A stretch of DNA of 38,632 nt from Clostridia bacterium (lineage in GTDB: Bacteria > Bacillota > Clostridia > Oscillospirales > Acutalibacteraceae), in contig JAFVBH010000050.1 in the NCBI GenBank assembly GCA_017480115.1, forward strand, positions 1 through 38,632, given 5' to 3'. The notes beneath the pieces were generated by a model. That model saw nothing but the letters and a program-made list of their open reading frames with translations, made no database searches and was not told the DNA's origin. Below are positions 1 to 8,726 of this stretch, piece by piece; the first letter of the stretch is position 1, and each line of letters begins with the position of its first letter. The translations under genes were made by a program, and so were the position numbers.

Positions 1-73
1 ACACATTCAGGTCTGTTTGTTAAGTGTCTGTTAACTTTATGTTCAGCCCCTTGACTGGAGACCTTACATAACA

Positions 74-282
74 GGGACGGCCATCGGCCGTCCGCCAGAT
101 TACACGCAAAATCAACGGATGCCCAATGGGCATCCCTACAAATTTGCGAAAACGGGTAGTCGGAGCGTTAAAAAAATATGCCGGGGGCATATTTTTAGTT
201 CCGACCGAAGCGGCTATGCCGCGAGGGCTCTTTTCCGGAAATCCGCATATGCCCCGACGGACGAATTTGCAAAAACGGGTAG
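74..282 (+). repeat. Mosaic palindromic repeat, copy A
   Basis: This stretch carries the same modules as 7381-7578 (same orientation) and 28810-29000 (reversed). In order they are a GGACGGCC/GGCCGTCC palindrome at 74-93, a GGATGCCC/GGGCATCC palindrome near 118-137, an AT-rich stem (AAATATGCC/GGCATATTT) near 173-196, and a conserved segment containing GAAGCGGCTATGCCGCGAG near 207-226. Short open frames cross it on both strands, but they are products of the repeat and have no ribosome binding site. Confidence 0.8.
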
Positions 283-798
283 CACAGCACACTGCGAGAC
301 GGTCAGGGCCATTGTCGCATTGCTCGCTTGGAGCGCTTCGCAATGCTCTGTGTCCCTTCCTGCAAATACACCGCCTGTCCCGTCCGCCGGACACGGCGGC
401 ACATTTGCCGTTTAATCATACGGCAAAACCGCGATATATGGGGAAAGGTACTGTTTTCCCTTTGCCGTATGATTTTCTGATAAATGCCCGTAGGGCTTAC
501 CCATATTCCAAAACCGAGAAAAGCATGCTGATCTTTCCATCTTTCTATACGGTGGGCGCTGAAGCGCCCCATTATAAAAATTCCGCAACGAGGAAAATAT
601 GTGTCTCTATCAAAATTTCTACCATCGTTGCAGAATTTAAACGGCGCAGTGCGCCGTGCTACCTGTTACCGCAAGTTTTGCAAAACCAAACCGCGGGAGC
701 GATTTTCGATTTTTTTATTCTTCAGCGAATATCCCGCGATTTTTTTCTACCTATAGGTGTAAGGATCCTGAAACAAAAAATATGAAAGTGGGATAAAT
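283..798. other. Gene-poor intergenic DNA with several hairpins
   Basis: I see no convincing gene here. Short inverted repeats include CATACGGCAAA at 417-427 paired with TTTGCCGTATG at 461-471, a GGGCGC/GCGCCC hairpin near 554-569, and GGCGCAGTGCGCC near 641-653. The open frame spanning 126-785 on the plus strand starts inside the repeat, lacks a ribosome binding site and has no family resemblance. The last 60 bases should hold the promoter of the downstream secreted protein, but I could not pick a clear -35/-10 pair. Confidence 0.5.
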
Positions 799-2046
799 AT
801 GAAAATCAACAAAAAAAGAATGATCAGCCTGCTCCTCTGTATTGCCATGATATTTTCCTTTGCCGTCTCGGCTGCGGCGCAGACAGAGCCGTCCGGTACG
901 GACGTGCCGCTCCCGTTTGATTTGGGAGTTCCGTCCGACACGGAATTCCCGGCTGACGTTCGCTTCAACGAAGAAATCGGCGTCAACTTCCCCCGCTGGA
1001 CGGGCAGCGGCGATGTGACGGTCAGCTTCAAGGACAGTCATTTTGACACTGATCTGTCCCTTGCCGTCTTCAAAGGCATTACGGGTTCAGGCGTGACGCC
1101 GCAATCTGCGGATTACACCGTGCAGGAGATTGACGGCTGCGCCGCAATCACTCTGAAGGAATCTTTTTTAAAGACGCTTGCCGACGGTAATTACTATTTT
1201 TACGCCCAATTCGATACGCACAATGCCGGCGACACGCTTTCTATTCCGTTGAAACTGGATATTGTCACCGGCACTGTCGGCATCGAGGACGCAGGTTTTG
1301 ACTTCCTGCGGTATCCCGGCAGCGGCGACGCGGTCGTCTATCTGCGCTACGATTTCTACGGTTTTACTTTTACACCCGACCTGTTTCTGTCGCTGAAATA
1401 CAAGGGCGCGGTCGTGGATCCCGCCAATTACACCGTTTCCGGCACAAGAAACCTCATGACGCTTGTGTTAAAAGCGGACTACGTGCAATCCCTGACGCCC
1501 GGCGTCCATTATTTTGACGCGGATTTCTCCCATGTGAAGGGTATTTGGCTGCGGCTGCGGACGGATACGCCGCTGCCGGGCGATCTCGATCTTGACGGCA
1601 AGGTCACGTCCAGGGACGCAAGGCTTGCCCTGCGTGCGTCGGCAAGGCTGGAAACGCTCAGCGACACGCAGATTTTGGCGGGCGATCTCAACCGTAACGG
1701 CGCGGTGAACGCCGCTGACGCGCGAAATCTGCTGCGCGCGTCGGCAAGACTGGACAGCCTTCATCTTTCCGTTGCGATGAAAACCGGCGAGACTTTTGCG
1801 ATTGAATCGCTGTCGTGCGGCGCCGGCGGCTCCTTCTGGATGTACACCGTAACCCCGTCCGGCGGACTGACCGTCGCAGAAACCGCCGTCGATAAGCTGC
1901 CGCGGGAGTTGGTCGGTTCCGCCGCAGAGCAGACCTTTACCGTATCCGCCCTGCAGCCCGGCGTTTATACCGTCTCTCTGCAGCACAACGCCGCATGGCA
2001 GGCGCAGCCAATGGATACGCTGATCTACACATTTACCGTGGAATAA
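799..2046 (+). CDS. Secreted protein with C-terminal dockerin type I domain
   Basis: This is a 415-residue exported protein. A signal peptide covers about residues 1-28 (basic start, hydrophobic core, cleavage after the AAA of SAAAQ). Two weakly repeated beta-rich segments follow (about 50-155 and 160-255), each opening with a similar G-[IV]-E/D...FPRW/FLRYPGSGD pattern. Residues about 259-320 form a dockerin: two EF-hand-like loops, DLDLDGKVTSRD and DLNRNGAVNAAD, each followed by an A-R-x-x-L-R-A-S-A-R-L helix. About 95 residues of unknown fold close the protein. Dockerins bind cohesins on scaffoldins or the cell surface. No catalytic domain is visible, so the role is unknown. The start is the ATG behind AAAGTGGGA. 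A hairpin terminator follows the stop. Confidence 0.85.
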   Translation: MKINKKRMISLLLCIAMIFSFAVSAAAQTEPSGTDVPLPFDLGVPSDTEFPADVRFNEEIGVNFPRWTGSGDVTVSFKDSHFDTDLSLAVFKGITGSGVTPQSADYTVQEIDGCAAITLKESFLKTLADGNYYFYAQFDTHNAGDTLSIPLKLDIVTGTVGIEDAGFDFLRYPGSGDAVVYLRYDFYGFTFTPDLFLSLKYKGAVVDPANYTVSGTRNLMTLVLKADYVQSLTPGVHYFDADFSHVKGIWLRLRTDTPLPGDLDLDGKVTSRDARLALRASARLETLSDTQILAGDLNRNGAVNAADARNLLRASARLDSLHLSVAMKTGETFAIESLSCGAGGSFWMYTVTPSGGLTVAETAVDKLPRELVGSAAEQTFTVSALQPGVYTVSLQHNAAWQAQPMDTLIYTFTVE

Positions 2047-2084
2047 TCAAACAGACAGCAAGGGGAAGTTTTTTTATATCAACG

Positions 2085-2126
2085 AAAGAGAAACGATTCC
2101 GGCAATCGGAATCGTTTCTCTTTTTT
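2085..2126. terminator. Bidirectional intrinsic terminator
   Basis: A perfect 16-bp stem (AAAGAGAAACGATTCC with its complement) and a 7-base loop are followed by a T run on the plus strand. On the minus strand the stem also ends in T-rich DNA. It lies between convergent genes and probably serves both. Confidence 0.85.
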
Positions 2127-2145
2127 GGTATCTTCGATTTTATAA

Positions 2146-4872
2146 TCAGATTCTGCCTTTTTTCTTGTTCGCTGCGCGGCGAAACGCTTTCCCGATCTCA
2201 AAGACGATCACGGTAGAAGCCGCAAGACAAATGGAAATCACCAGTTCCTCCCACTGGAATGTGCCGGGCTCAATGTCAAACACACTCTGCAGCCCGGGCA
2301 CGTAGATCGCCGCAAGGGTCAGCGCGGAGGTGACGACAAACGCGCCGATCAGCCACCAGTTCATGTTCTTAAACATCTCTTTTGAGAAAATCGAGCCGGT
2401 GCGCGAGCGCATATTGATCGCGCAGAAGATCTCCGCAAAGTTGACCGTCAGGAACGCCATCGCCATGGCGTTGGTGCAGTCCGGCGCGCCGAAAATGCTC
2501 GTCAGCTTTGCGCCGGGATTTTCCATCATAAAGCCGATCACGTACGCCGCGATCTCGACGATGGCGAGGTAAATGCCCTGCCACACCATGTCGAAGCCTG
2601 CGCCGCCGGAGAAGATACCCTCTGACGTAGAGCGGGGTCTGCGCTTCATGAGGTTGCCCTCCGCCTTTTCCATACCCAGCGCAAGACCGGGCAGCGAGTC
2701 GGTGACCATGTTGATCCACAGCAGGTGTACGGGGGAAAGGATCGTAAAGTTCAGGATTGAGGCGATGAACATGATGATGACCTCGCTCATGTTCGTGGAC
2801 AGCTGGAACTGCAAAACCTTACAGACGTTGTCATAAATCTTTCTGCCCTCTTCCACCGCGTTGACGATGGTGGCAAAGTTATCGTCCGCCAGCACCATGT
2901 CCGCAACGCCCTTGGTGACGTCCGTACCGGTAATGCCCATGCCGATGCCGATATCCGCCGCCTTGATGGAGGGCGCGTCATTCACGCCGTCGCCGGTCAT
3001 GGCGGTGACCATACCGCGCGCCTTCCACGCCTTGACGATACGGGTCTTGTGTTCGGGCTGCACGCGGGCATAAACGGAATATTTTACAACTTCCTCTTTC
3101 AATTCTTCATCGCTGAATTTATCCAGCTCCGCGCCCATGATCGCCTGGCTTTCATCGGTGATGATGCCCAGCTCCTTACCGATGGCGACTGCGGTATCCT
3201 TATGGTCGCCGGTGATCATCACGGGAACGATGCCCGCCTCGCGGCATTCCTCGATCGCCGCCTTGACCTCCGGACGAACGGGATCGATCATACCGGTCAG
3301 CCCTACGAACACCAGTTCATTTTCCAGCGCTTCGGGCGCAAAGTCCGCAGGCGCCTGCGCATGGGTTTTCAACGCAACGGCAAGCACGCGCAGCGCCTTA
3401 TCCGCCATACGCTTGTTATCTACCAGAATCTCCTTGAGCAGCTCCGCCGTAATCGGCATGATCTCGCCGCCCTTGAGGATATATTTGCAGCGTTTCAGAA
3501 TCTCATCGGGCGCGCCCTTGGTATACTGAATAATGCCGTTCGCCGTTTGATGCACGGTAGACATCATCTTTCTGCCGGAATCGAAGGGCGCCTCGCCCAC
3601 ACGGGGAGATTCCTGCATCAGATCGTTTTTATTCAGCCCCAGCGCGTTTGCGTAGTTGACGAGGGCAGCCTCGGTGGGCTCGCCCACCGCTTCGCCGTTT
3701 TCGTCAAGATTTGCGTCGGAGCAGAGCGCCATCGCCGTGGCGATCAGCTTTTCGTTGTCGCCGTAATGATCCACCACGGTCATCTTATTCTGCGTCAGCG
3801 TGCCGGTTTTATCGGAGCAGATGATCTGCGTGCAGCCGAGCGTTTCCACCGCTGTCAGCTTGCGGATCAGCGCCTGCCGCTTACTCATGGCGGTAACGCC
3901 GATGGAAAGAATGATCGTGACCACCGCAGGCAGCCCCTCGGGGATTGCCGCGACCGCGAGGGCAATGGCGGCGATAAAGGTGGGCAGAGCAATATCCGAA
4001 AGCATGCTGCTCCAATCAAAGCTGCCTGCCAGCAGAATTTTCTCCACGATGCCGACCACGAATACCAGCACGGAAATGCCGATGACCAGCTTGGTCAGGA
4101 ATTTGGACAGCTCCGCCATTTTCTTCTGCAGGGGGGTTTGCTCCTCCTCAGCAAGGGTCAGCGCGTCGGCGATCTTACCCATCTCAGTATCCATGCCGGT
4201 ACCTGTCACGACCGCTTTCCCTCTGCCGTATACGATGGTAGAGCCGGAATAGATCATATTTTTTCTGTCGCCCAGCGGCACGTCCTCCGCGCCGTCTTTC
4301 AGCATCAGCGTATCGATCAGCTTGGTCACGGGGACGGACTCGCCGGTCAGCGCCGCCTCCTCCACCTTCATGGAGTGAGATTCGATAATACGGCAGTCGG
4401 CAGGCACAGCGTCGCCGGCTTCCAGCACGACCACGTCGCCGACCACCACGTCCTCGCTCTTGACGGAGACGATCTTGCCGTCCCGCAAGACGCGGGATTG
4501 CGCCGCCGTCATCTGCATCAGCGCGTCCATGGCGGCCTCCGCCTTGCTTTCCTGCACAAGGCTCATGATGGTGTTGATAATGACGACCACAAATATGACC
4601 ATCACGTCGGCAAAGTCCCGCAGCCCGGGCTTACCGCCCGCCTCCACCACGGCGACGACCGCCTGAATGGCGGCGGCAACGATAAGCATAATGATCATCG
4701 GGTCGGCAAGGGAATTGATAAACTTTTTAAAGAGACTGTCCTTTTCCGCCTCTTTCAGCTTATTTTTCCCGTTTTCGGCAAGCCGCTTTTCCGCCTCTGC
4801 GGAAGAAAGACCGTTTTCCGTGCTTTTCACCGCAGAGAGTACCTCATCGGTGCTCTTTAAGTAATAATTCAT
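2146..4872 (-). CDS. P-type Ca2+ (possibly Mn2+) transporting ATPase, P2A family
   Basis: This 908-residue integral membrane pump should use ATP to expel divalent cations. The N-terminal cation-ATPase domain is present. The actuator TGES lies at about 176-179, the phosphorylated aspartate in DKTGT at about 354, and the hinge TGDGVNDAP at about 626-634. Ion-site residues match the SERCA type: PEGLP in M4 (about 311-315), N..SE in M5 (LSTNMSEV), and N.VTD in M6 ([10 protein letters not shown]). The M6 sequence DSLPGLALG differs slightly from the textbook DGLPATALG. The leader carries a yybP-ykoY-type riboswitch, which in known cases senses Mn2+ and often sits before such pumps. Mn2+ is therefore a plausible substrate besides Ca2+, but this is inference. 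The start ATG lies behind AGAAAGGAAGG. Confidence 0.95.
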   Translation of the reverse strand: MNYYLKSTDEVLSAVKSTENGLSSAEAEKRLAENGKNKLKEAEKDSLFKKFINSLADPMIIMLIVAAAIQAVVAVVEAGGKPGLRDFADVMVIFVVVIINTIMSLVQESKAEAAMDALMQMTAAQSRVLRDGKIVSVKSEDVVVGDVVVLEAGDAVPADCRIIESHSMKVEEAALTGESVPVTKLIDTLMLKDGAEDVPLGDRKNMIYSGSTIVYGRGKAVVTGTGMDTEMGKIADALTLAEEEQTPLQKKMAELSKFLTKLVIGISVLVFVVGIVEKILLAGSFDWSSMLSDIALPTFIAAIALAVAAIPEGLPAVVTIILSIGVTAMSKRQALIRKLTAVETLGCTQIICSDKTGTLTQNKMTVVDHYGDNEKLIATAMALCSDANLDENGEAVGEPTEAALVNYANALGLNKNDLMQESPRVGEAPFDSGRKMMSTVHQTANGIIQYTKGAPDEILKRCKYILKGGEIMPITAELLKEILVDNKRMADKALRVLAVALKTHAQAPADFAPEALENELVFVGLTGMIDPVRPEVKAAIEECREAGIVPVMITGDHKDTAVAIGKELGIITDESQAIMGAELDKFSDEELKEEVVKYSVYARVQPEHKTRIVKAWKARGMVTAMTGDGVNDAPSIKAADIGIGMGITGTDVTKGVADMVLADDNFATIVNAVEEGRKIYDNVCKVLQFQLSTNMSEVIIMFIASILNFTILSPVHLLWINMVTDSLPGLALGMEKAEGNLMKRRPRSTSEGIFSGGAGFDMVWQGIYLAIVEIAAYVIGFMMENPGAKLTSIFGAPDCTNAMAMAFLTVNFAEIFCAINMRSRTGSIFSKEMFKNMNWWLIGAFVVTSALTLAAIYVPGLQSVFDIEPGTFQWEELVISICLAASTVIVFEIGKAFRRAANKKKGRI

Positions 4873-4900
4873 AAAATCCTTCCTTTCTCACGGGCGGCAG

Positions 4901-4947
4901 CGGGTAAATAAAAAACTCATGCAAGCAAAAGGAATGCCTGCATGAGT
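4901..4947 (-). terminator. Riboswitch expression-platform terminator
   Basis: Read on the minus strand, ACTCATGCA pairs with TGCATGAGT and is followed by TTTTTTATTT. It sits between the aptamer and the ribosome binding site of the ATPase, so it is placed as the attenuator of the riboswitch. Mn2+ binding would be expected to prevent its formation; this follows from the family and is not shown here. Confidence 0.85.
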
Positions 4948-5046
4948 CTGGTTATTTCATCCGAAGCCAAGTCCGCTCCATACAAGCGACCATGATGTTG
5001 ACATACGGAACACGCGCAAGCGTGCCAACTACTCCCCCATGGAATC
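4948..5046 (-). promoter_or_regulatory. yybP-ykoY family (Mn2+) riboswitch aptamer
   Basis: The minus-strand leader contains the hallmark GGGGAGTAG loop (complement of 5028-5036), a G/C hairpin (GGCACGCTTGCGCGTG) directly after it, and the second conserved segment TCAACATCATGG (complement of about 4991-5002). The order and spacing agree with the yybP-ykoY consensus as I recall it, and an intrinsic terminator follows. The gene behind it is a divalent-cation P-type ATPase, a typical regulon member. I could not run a covariance model. Confidence 0.85.
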
Positions 5047-5053
5047 TATACAT

Positions 5054-5082
5054 ATTTTAGCATCGGAAAAACGGTTTGTCAA
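5054..5082 (-). promoter_or_regulatory. Sigma-A promoter of the riboswitch-ATPase transcript
   Basis: On the minus strand TTGACA (5077-5082) and TAAAAT (5054-5059) are separated by 17 bases. Transcription would start near 5046, a few bases before the riboswitch aptamer. Confidence 0.85.
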
Positions 5083-5133
5083 GGTTGTTTGTTAAACAAA
5101 CACAAAAATACTTTACCGCAAACAAAATAACTG

Positions 5134-5161
5134 TTGCAATTTTTAAATAAGGTGCTATAAT
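5134..5161 (+). promoter_or_regulatory. Sigma-A promoter of the mgtC-like gene
   Basis: TTGCAA (5134-5139) and TATAAT (5156-5161) are 16 bases apart, about 42 bases upstream of the start codon. It diverges from the ATPase promoter. Confidence 0.75.
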
Positions 5162-5202
5162 ATACTTTATATTTATTATATTAATTATATGAAGGTGGAA
5201 CT

Positions 5203-5943
5203 ATGGAACCTCGTATCACTCTTTTTCAGTACCTGCTTCAGCAGTTTGACTTAATGCAAACATTGGATTTCTTCCTGCGTATTGTTGTCGCCTGCATCTG
5301 CGGTTCCGCGATCGGCTATGAGCGCAGCCGACGCTTTAAGGGCGCGGGCATCCGGACGCATATCATCGTTTGCTGCGGCGCGGCGCTGATCATGATTATC
5401 TCTAAATACGGCTTCGCCGACCTGACAAACACTGCGGGCGCGGCATTCAACGGCACCAGAGGCGCCGACCCTGCCCGCGTGGCAGCACAGGTCGTCAGCG
5501 GTATCAGCTTTATCGGCGCGGGCGTTATCTTTAAAAACAGCGGCGCGGTTCGCGGTCTGACGACGGCGGCGGGTATCTGGGCGACGGCGGCAATCGGTCT
5601 TGCCATCGGCTCAGGCATGTATACCATCGGCATTTTCGCGACGGTACTGATCGCCCTGCTGCAGGTGCTGATGCACAAATTCAAAATCGGCGCGGATTCC
5701 TACAACGCCTATCAGATCCAGTTTACAGTCAAGGATTCCGAAAATCTGCACACGGAGATTCAACAGCAGCTGCACAGGTGGGACGCACAGATGACCAATA
5801 CCCGTGTCGCCCACAACGAGGACGGCTCGGTGTACTACGACATCACAATCCGTACCACACAAAACCTGAATCTCGACGATATGCTGACCTTCTTCAGCGA
5901 TAAAGACGAGGTTCGGAATTTAAGCCTTGAAAATATTCATTGA
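5203..5943 (+). CDS. MgtC/SapB family membrane protein
   Basis: This 246-residue protein has the MgtC layout: an N-terminal half of four to five hydrophobic segments and a soluble C-terminal half resembling an ACT-type domain. The first half carries the family pattern around GSAIGYERSRRFKGAGIRTH and later GLTTAAGIWATAAIGLAIG. MgtC proteins are linked to growth at low Mg2+ and to modulation of the membrane ATP synthase in pathogens; the role in commensal Clostridia is not settled. The start ATG follows GAAGGTGG. It diverges from a metal-ion ATPase under a riboswitch, so the pair looks like a divalent-cation homeostasis locus. No riboswitch is visible on this side. Confidence 0.93.
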   Translation: MEPRITLFQYLLQQFDLMQTLDFFLRIVVACICGSAIGYERSRRFKGAGIRTHIIVCCGAALIMIISKYGFADLTNTAGAAFNGTRGADPARVAAQVVSGISFIGAGVIFKNSGAVRGLTTAAGIWATAAIGLAIGSGMYTIGIFATVLIALLQVLMHKFKIGADSYNAYQIQFTVKDSENLHTEIQQQLHRWDAQMTNTRVAHNEDGSVYYDITIRTTQNLNLDDMLTFFSDKDEVRNLSLENIH

Positions 5944-5950
5944 GCAAAGA

Positions 5951-5986
5951 CAAAAACCGCAGCATTGACAGTTGTCAACGCTGCGG
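5951..5986 (-). terminator. Minus-strand hairpin with T run
   Basis: CCGCAGCATTGAC (5957-5969) and GTCAACGCTGCGG (5974-5986) form a 13-bp stem with one wobble. On the minus strand it is followed by GTTTTTG. A near-identical stem recurs at 6236-6262. Confidence 0.6.
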
Positions 5987-5989
5987 CAG

Positions 5990-6262
5990 GCTGTCGATAA
6001 AGGGGTAAGACCATTTGCGATAAAAATATGGCAGGAAAGAACAGTAAACACAGCCAAAAAGTCTTAAAAAAATAAAACAATTTGCTAAGGATTGTTGATT
6101 GTAATTGCAAATTAGCCGTGTTTTTGCCCTCTCGCGGTACCATTGTACAGCTTCGGAGCAAAAACACGGCTTTTTCCTGCCCTTCTCGGCAACCTACCAG
6201 CGTGTCGAAAATGTTTTTTTTCGACACGCTGACGCGGCATTGACAGTTGTCAACGCCGCGTT
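5990..6262. other. Cluster of unexplained hairpins between mgtC and plsC
   Basis: No gene is evident. Four inverted repeats lie close together: AATTTGC/GCAAATT (about 6079-6113), a 13-bp pair GCCGTGTTTTTGC/GCAAAAACACGGC (about 6115-6171), CAGCGTGTCGAAAA with its complement (about 6198-6231), and a second copy of the stem at 5957 (6236-6262). The loop of the 13-bp stem reads TGGTACCGCG on the minus strand, the core of the T-box consensus. No specifier stem or downstream gene is present. It could be a structured RNA or a repeat relic. Confidence 0.45.
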
Positions 6263-6345
6263 CATTGGGTACGGGGCGAAACCCGTCCACAATCATTCAT
6301 TATGCATCATTCATTTTTGCTCGTCGGGGCGCAGGCCCCACACCA
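6263..6345 (-). repeat. Short mosaic-repeat modules after plsC
   Basis: A GGGGC/GCCCC hairpin (about 6324-6337) lies next to an AT-rich piece reading ATGAATGATGCATAATGAATG on the minus strand. The same combination of short GC palindrome plus ATGAATGATGAAT filler occurs at 7130-7160, 23565-23595 and 28733-28756. Confidence 0.55.
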
Positions 6346-7077
6346 TCAGACGTTATGAAACGCCGCCAATTCCCGCGTAAATATCTCTTGCAGATCGGCG
6401 GCTGCCTGTTTGTACTCATGCCTGTCCGTACCGGACAGGGTGACGGGCGGCAGAACCTTGATATGCACCGTCCCGCCGGTGAGCTTGCCCGCCGCCTCAT
6501 AACGGGCGCCGGTATCAAACAGGACAACGGGAACAATGGGATATTTCCCGCTTTGGGCGATCTTAAACGCGCCGTTTTTAAACTCGGAGATATGCGGATA
6601 ATCCTTGGTTCGCGTGCCCTCGGGGAACACCACCATACTGACGCCCCGTTCAAGGTTGGCGGATGCGGCTTTCAGCGCTTTCACCGCCTCACGCGGGTTC
6701 TGCCTGTCCACAAACACGCAGTTCAACATCGCACACCAGCGCTTGATCAATGACACTTTCTCAAATTCTTTCTTCATGATAAAGCCGCAGGGACGGTTAT
6801 TTTTGGCAAAATCCAGCATCACCAGCGCGTCGAACATGCTTTGATGGTTCGCGACAAACACGCAGGTGCCCGCGGGGATATTTTCTTCCCCCTCCATGCT
6901 GATATTGATATTTGCGCTGCGGAAAAATTTTGCGCACGCCTTGTCCGCAAAGTCATTCATGATCGCGTCTCTTTCCGCGAGCTTTCCTTCAGCGGTCAGC
7001 TTTTCGGTTTTTCTCAACGTGCCGAGATTCGTGACCAGTGTAGACGCGACGGAAGCAAAAAATTTCAGTTTACCCAT
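6346..7077 (-). CDS. plsC: 1-acyl-sn-glycerol-3-phosphate acyltransferase
   Basis: This 243-residue enzyme should transfer an acyl chain to lysophosphatidic acid, giving phosphatidic acid for membrane lipids. The acyltransferase motif I NHQSMFD lies at 77-83 (catalytic His and Asp), and motif III FPEGTR at 151-156. The length is typical. A hydrophobic N terminus (about 3-20) could anchor it to the membrane. The start ATG follows GGAGGGAATGTT. It appears monocistronic, with structured repeat DNA on both sides. Confidence 0.93.
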   Translation of the reverse strand: MGKLKFFASVASTLVTNLGTLRKTEKLTAEGKLAERDAIMNDFADKACAKFFRSANINISMEGEENIPAGTCVFVANHQSMFDALVMLDFAKNNRPCGFIMKKEFEKVSLIKRWCAMLNCVFVDRQNPREAVKALKAASANLERGVSMVVFPEGTRTKDYPHISEFKNGAFKIAQSGKYPIVPVVLFDTGARYEAAGKLTGGTVHIKVLPPVTLSGTDRHEYKQAAADLQEIFTRELAAFHNV

Positions 7078-7082
7078 AACAT

Positions 7083-7647
7083 TCCCTCCTGTGATAAATT
7101 CTGATTTATCGGCTTTGCCGATAAATCAGAAATGAAAAATTAAAAATAAAAAATGAATAATTGCGGAAATCGCTTCGCGATTTGGATTTATAGATTTATA
7201 GACACAAAATGGGCGCACCTGCTTGTAATCCGTTGATTTTGCGCGTAACCTGACGGACACCCAATGGGCATCCCTACATATTTGCGGCGACGGGTAACAC
7301 GGCGCAAGTTAATGCGGAATGCGGAGGGCGGAATGCGGAATTTCGGAACCGCTCCGCGGTTGGATTTATAAATCAAAATATCGGACTTCGCCTGTAGGGA
7401 CGGCCACCGGCCGTCCGTTGATTTTGCGCGCAACCCGACGGACGCCCACTGGGCGTCGGAGCGTTAAGAAAATATGCCGGTGGCATATTTTTAGTTCCGA
7501 CCGAAGCGGCTATGCCGCGAGGGCTGTTTTCCGGGAATCCGCATACGCCCCAACGGACGCCCACTGGGCGTCCCTACAGGGTTGTGTGCCCACCTTTCTA
7601 TAAAAACCAAATCGCGCAGCGATTTCCGAACCTCCTACCTTCTACCT
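7083..7647. repeat. Mosaic palindromic repeat, copy B (compound)
   Basis: The gap between plsC and exoA is almost wholly repeat. It begins with a perfect 15-bp hairpin (7099-7113 with 7117-7131). An AT-rich piece and GGAAATCGCTTCGCGATTT follow (to about 7184). A partial element (7205-7300) lacks the GGACGG palindrome that its relative at 28970-29000 has. A fuller copy then holds a GGACGGCC palindrome (7398-7417), a GACGCCC/GGGCGTC palindrome, the AAATATGCC stem (7469-7492) and the conserved core (7496-7530). A last GACGCCC palindrome (7557-7574) and AATCGCGCAGCGATTTCCGAACCTCCTACC close it. The end piece matches 23524-23558 in reverse. Confidence 0.8.
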
Positions 7648-7684
7648 AACTTCGGATATGCCGCAAAGCGGCATATCCGAAGTT
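7648..7684 (-). terminator. Perfect 17-bp hairpin at the end of exoA
   Basis: AACTTCGGATATGCCGC and its complement flank a 3-base loop, and the stem overlaps the exoA stop codon. No clear T run follows on the minus strand, so it may act in RNA 3'-end protection or belong to the repeat family rather than being a classical terminator. Confidence 0.55.
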
Positions 7685-8444
7685 AAAAGTCAACAACCAG
7701 TTCCACCGGGCAATGATCCGAGCCGGTGACGTCCGCAAGGATATTCGCCGCGACCAGCTTGTCTTTCAATGCCGCAGAAGCGATAAAATAGTCGATCCGC
7801 CACCCCGCATTGTTGGCACGGGCGTTATAGCGGTAGCTCCACCAAGAATACGCCCCCGTCAGGTCGGGATAAAAGTAGCGGAACGTGTCGATAAAGCCGT
7901 CCGTATCCAAAAGGCGGGAAAGCTTCGCCCGTTCCTCGTCGGAAAAGCCCGCGTTGCCGCGGTTGGGGCCGGGATTTTTTAAATCGATCTCCCGATGCGC
8001 CACGTTCAGATCGCCGCAGAAGATCACGGGCTTTGCGTCCTGCAAGCCGAGAAGATAGTCGCGGAAATCGTCCTCCCACGCCTCGCGATAGGGCAGGCGC
8101 GCAAGACCGTTCTGCGCGTTGGGCGTATACACGGTGATAAAATAATAATCGGGAAATTCAAGGGTAATGACCCTGCCCTCGGTATCGTGTTCCGGTACGC
8201 CGATGCCGTAAGATACAGACAGGGGCGCCTCTTTGGAAAATATCGCCGTGCCGGAATAGCCCTTTCTCTCGGCGTAGTTCCAATAGCAGTGGTACCCGGC
8301 GGGCGCGAAATCGATCTGCCCCGCTTGCAGCTTAGTCTCCTGCAGGCAGAAAATATCCGCGTCCAGCGTGTAGAACACGTCCTCAAAATTCTTTTTCATC
8401 ACAGCTCTGAGGCCGTTGACGTTCCATGAAATAAACTTTTTCAT
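7683..8444 (-). CDS. exoA: Exodeoxyribonuclease III (AP endonuclease family)
   Basis: This 253-residue enzyme of the ExoIII/APE1 family cleaves DNA at abasic sites in base-excision repair. The fold motifs are complete: SWNVNGLRA (6-14), LQETK with the metal-binding Glu36, YTPNAQNG (106-113), the catalytic GDLNVAH (144-150, Asp145 and Asn147), and GSDHCPV (241-247) with the final His. Its length matches the short single-domain class. It lies four bases after the TSCPD-domain gene and has only a weak ribosome binding site of its own, so translation is probably coupled. Confidence 0.96.
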   Translation of the reverse strand: MKKFISWNVNGLRAVMKKNFEDVFYTLDADIFCLQETKLQAGQIDFAPAGYHCYWNYAERKGYSGTAIFSKEAPLSVSYGIGVPEHDTEGRVITLEFPDYYFITVYTPNAQNGLARLPYREAWEDDFRDYLLGLQDAKPVIFCGDLNVAHREIDLKNPGPNRGNAGFSDEERAKLSRLLDTDGFIDTFRYFYPDLTGAYSWWSYRYNARANNAGWRIDYFIASAALKDKLVAANILADVTGSDHCPVELVVDF

Positions 8445-8448
8445 ACCG

Positions 8449-8712
8449 TTATGCGATCTGTTCCTTGATCGCGGTCAGCGCCGTCGCCAGCTGATCGGGG
8501 CAGGAGGTGGGCCGTCTGCCGCAGCGAATACCGCTTAAAGAACCGATCACCTCATCGATCTTTCTGCCCTTTGCCAGCGCGGCGACGCCCTGCGTATTGC
8601 CGGAACAGCCGCCGACAAACTGAATATCCCGGATCGTGCTTTTATCGGCATCGTCAATATCCACCAAAATCTCCACAGAGCAAACGCCCTTGGGCGTATA
8701 CTTAAATTTCAT
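8449..8712 (-). CDS. TSCPD-domain protein (TIGR03905-like)
   Basis: This 87-residue protein carries the Thr-Ser-Cys-Pro-Asp motif (69-73) that names the TSCPD domain. Other cysteines lie at 11, 36 and 64, and the GGCSGNT and [10 protein letters not shown] blocks are typical of the small stand-alone TIGR03905-like family. The same domain occurs at the C terminus of some class II ribonucleotide reductases, where cysteines serve in redox or metal binding. The function of the stand-alone form is unknown. The start ATG follows GGAG at eight bases. It lies between an unknown gene and exoA, apparently in one transcript. Confidence 0.88.
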   Translation of the reverse strand: MKFKYTPKGVCSVEILVDIDDADKSTIRDIQFVGGCSGNTQGVAALAKGRKIDEVIGSLSGIRCGRRPTSCPDQLATALTAIKEQIA

Positions 8713-8726
8713 ACGATCAACTCCGT

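Noticed and set aside
126..785. A 219-codon frame in the left intergenic region
   Set aside because: It begins inside the mosaic repeat, lacks a ribosome binding site and runs through several hairpins. Related frames occur in every repeat copy on both strands, so it is repeat-derived.
6100..6180. A genuine T-box riboswitch on the minus strand
   Set aside because: Only the TGGTACCGCG core is present. There is no specifier stem I, the core sits in an apical loop, and no aminoacyl-tRNA or amino-acid gene follows.
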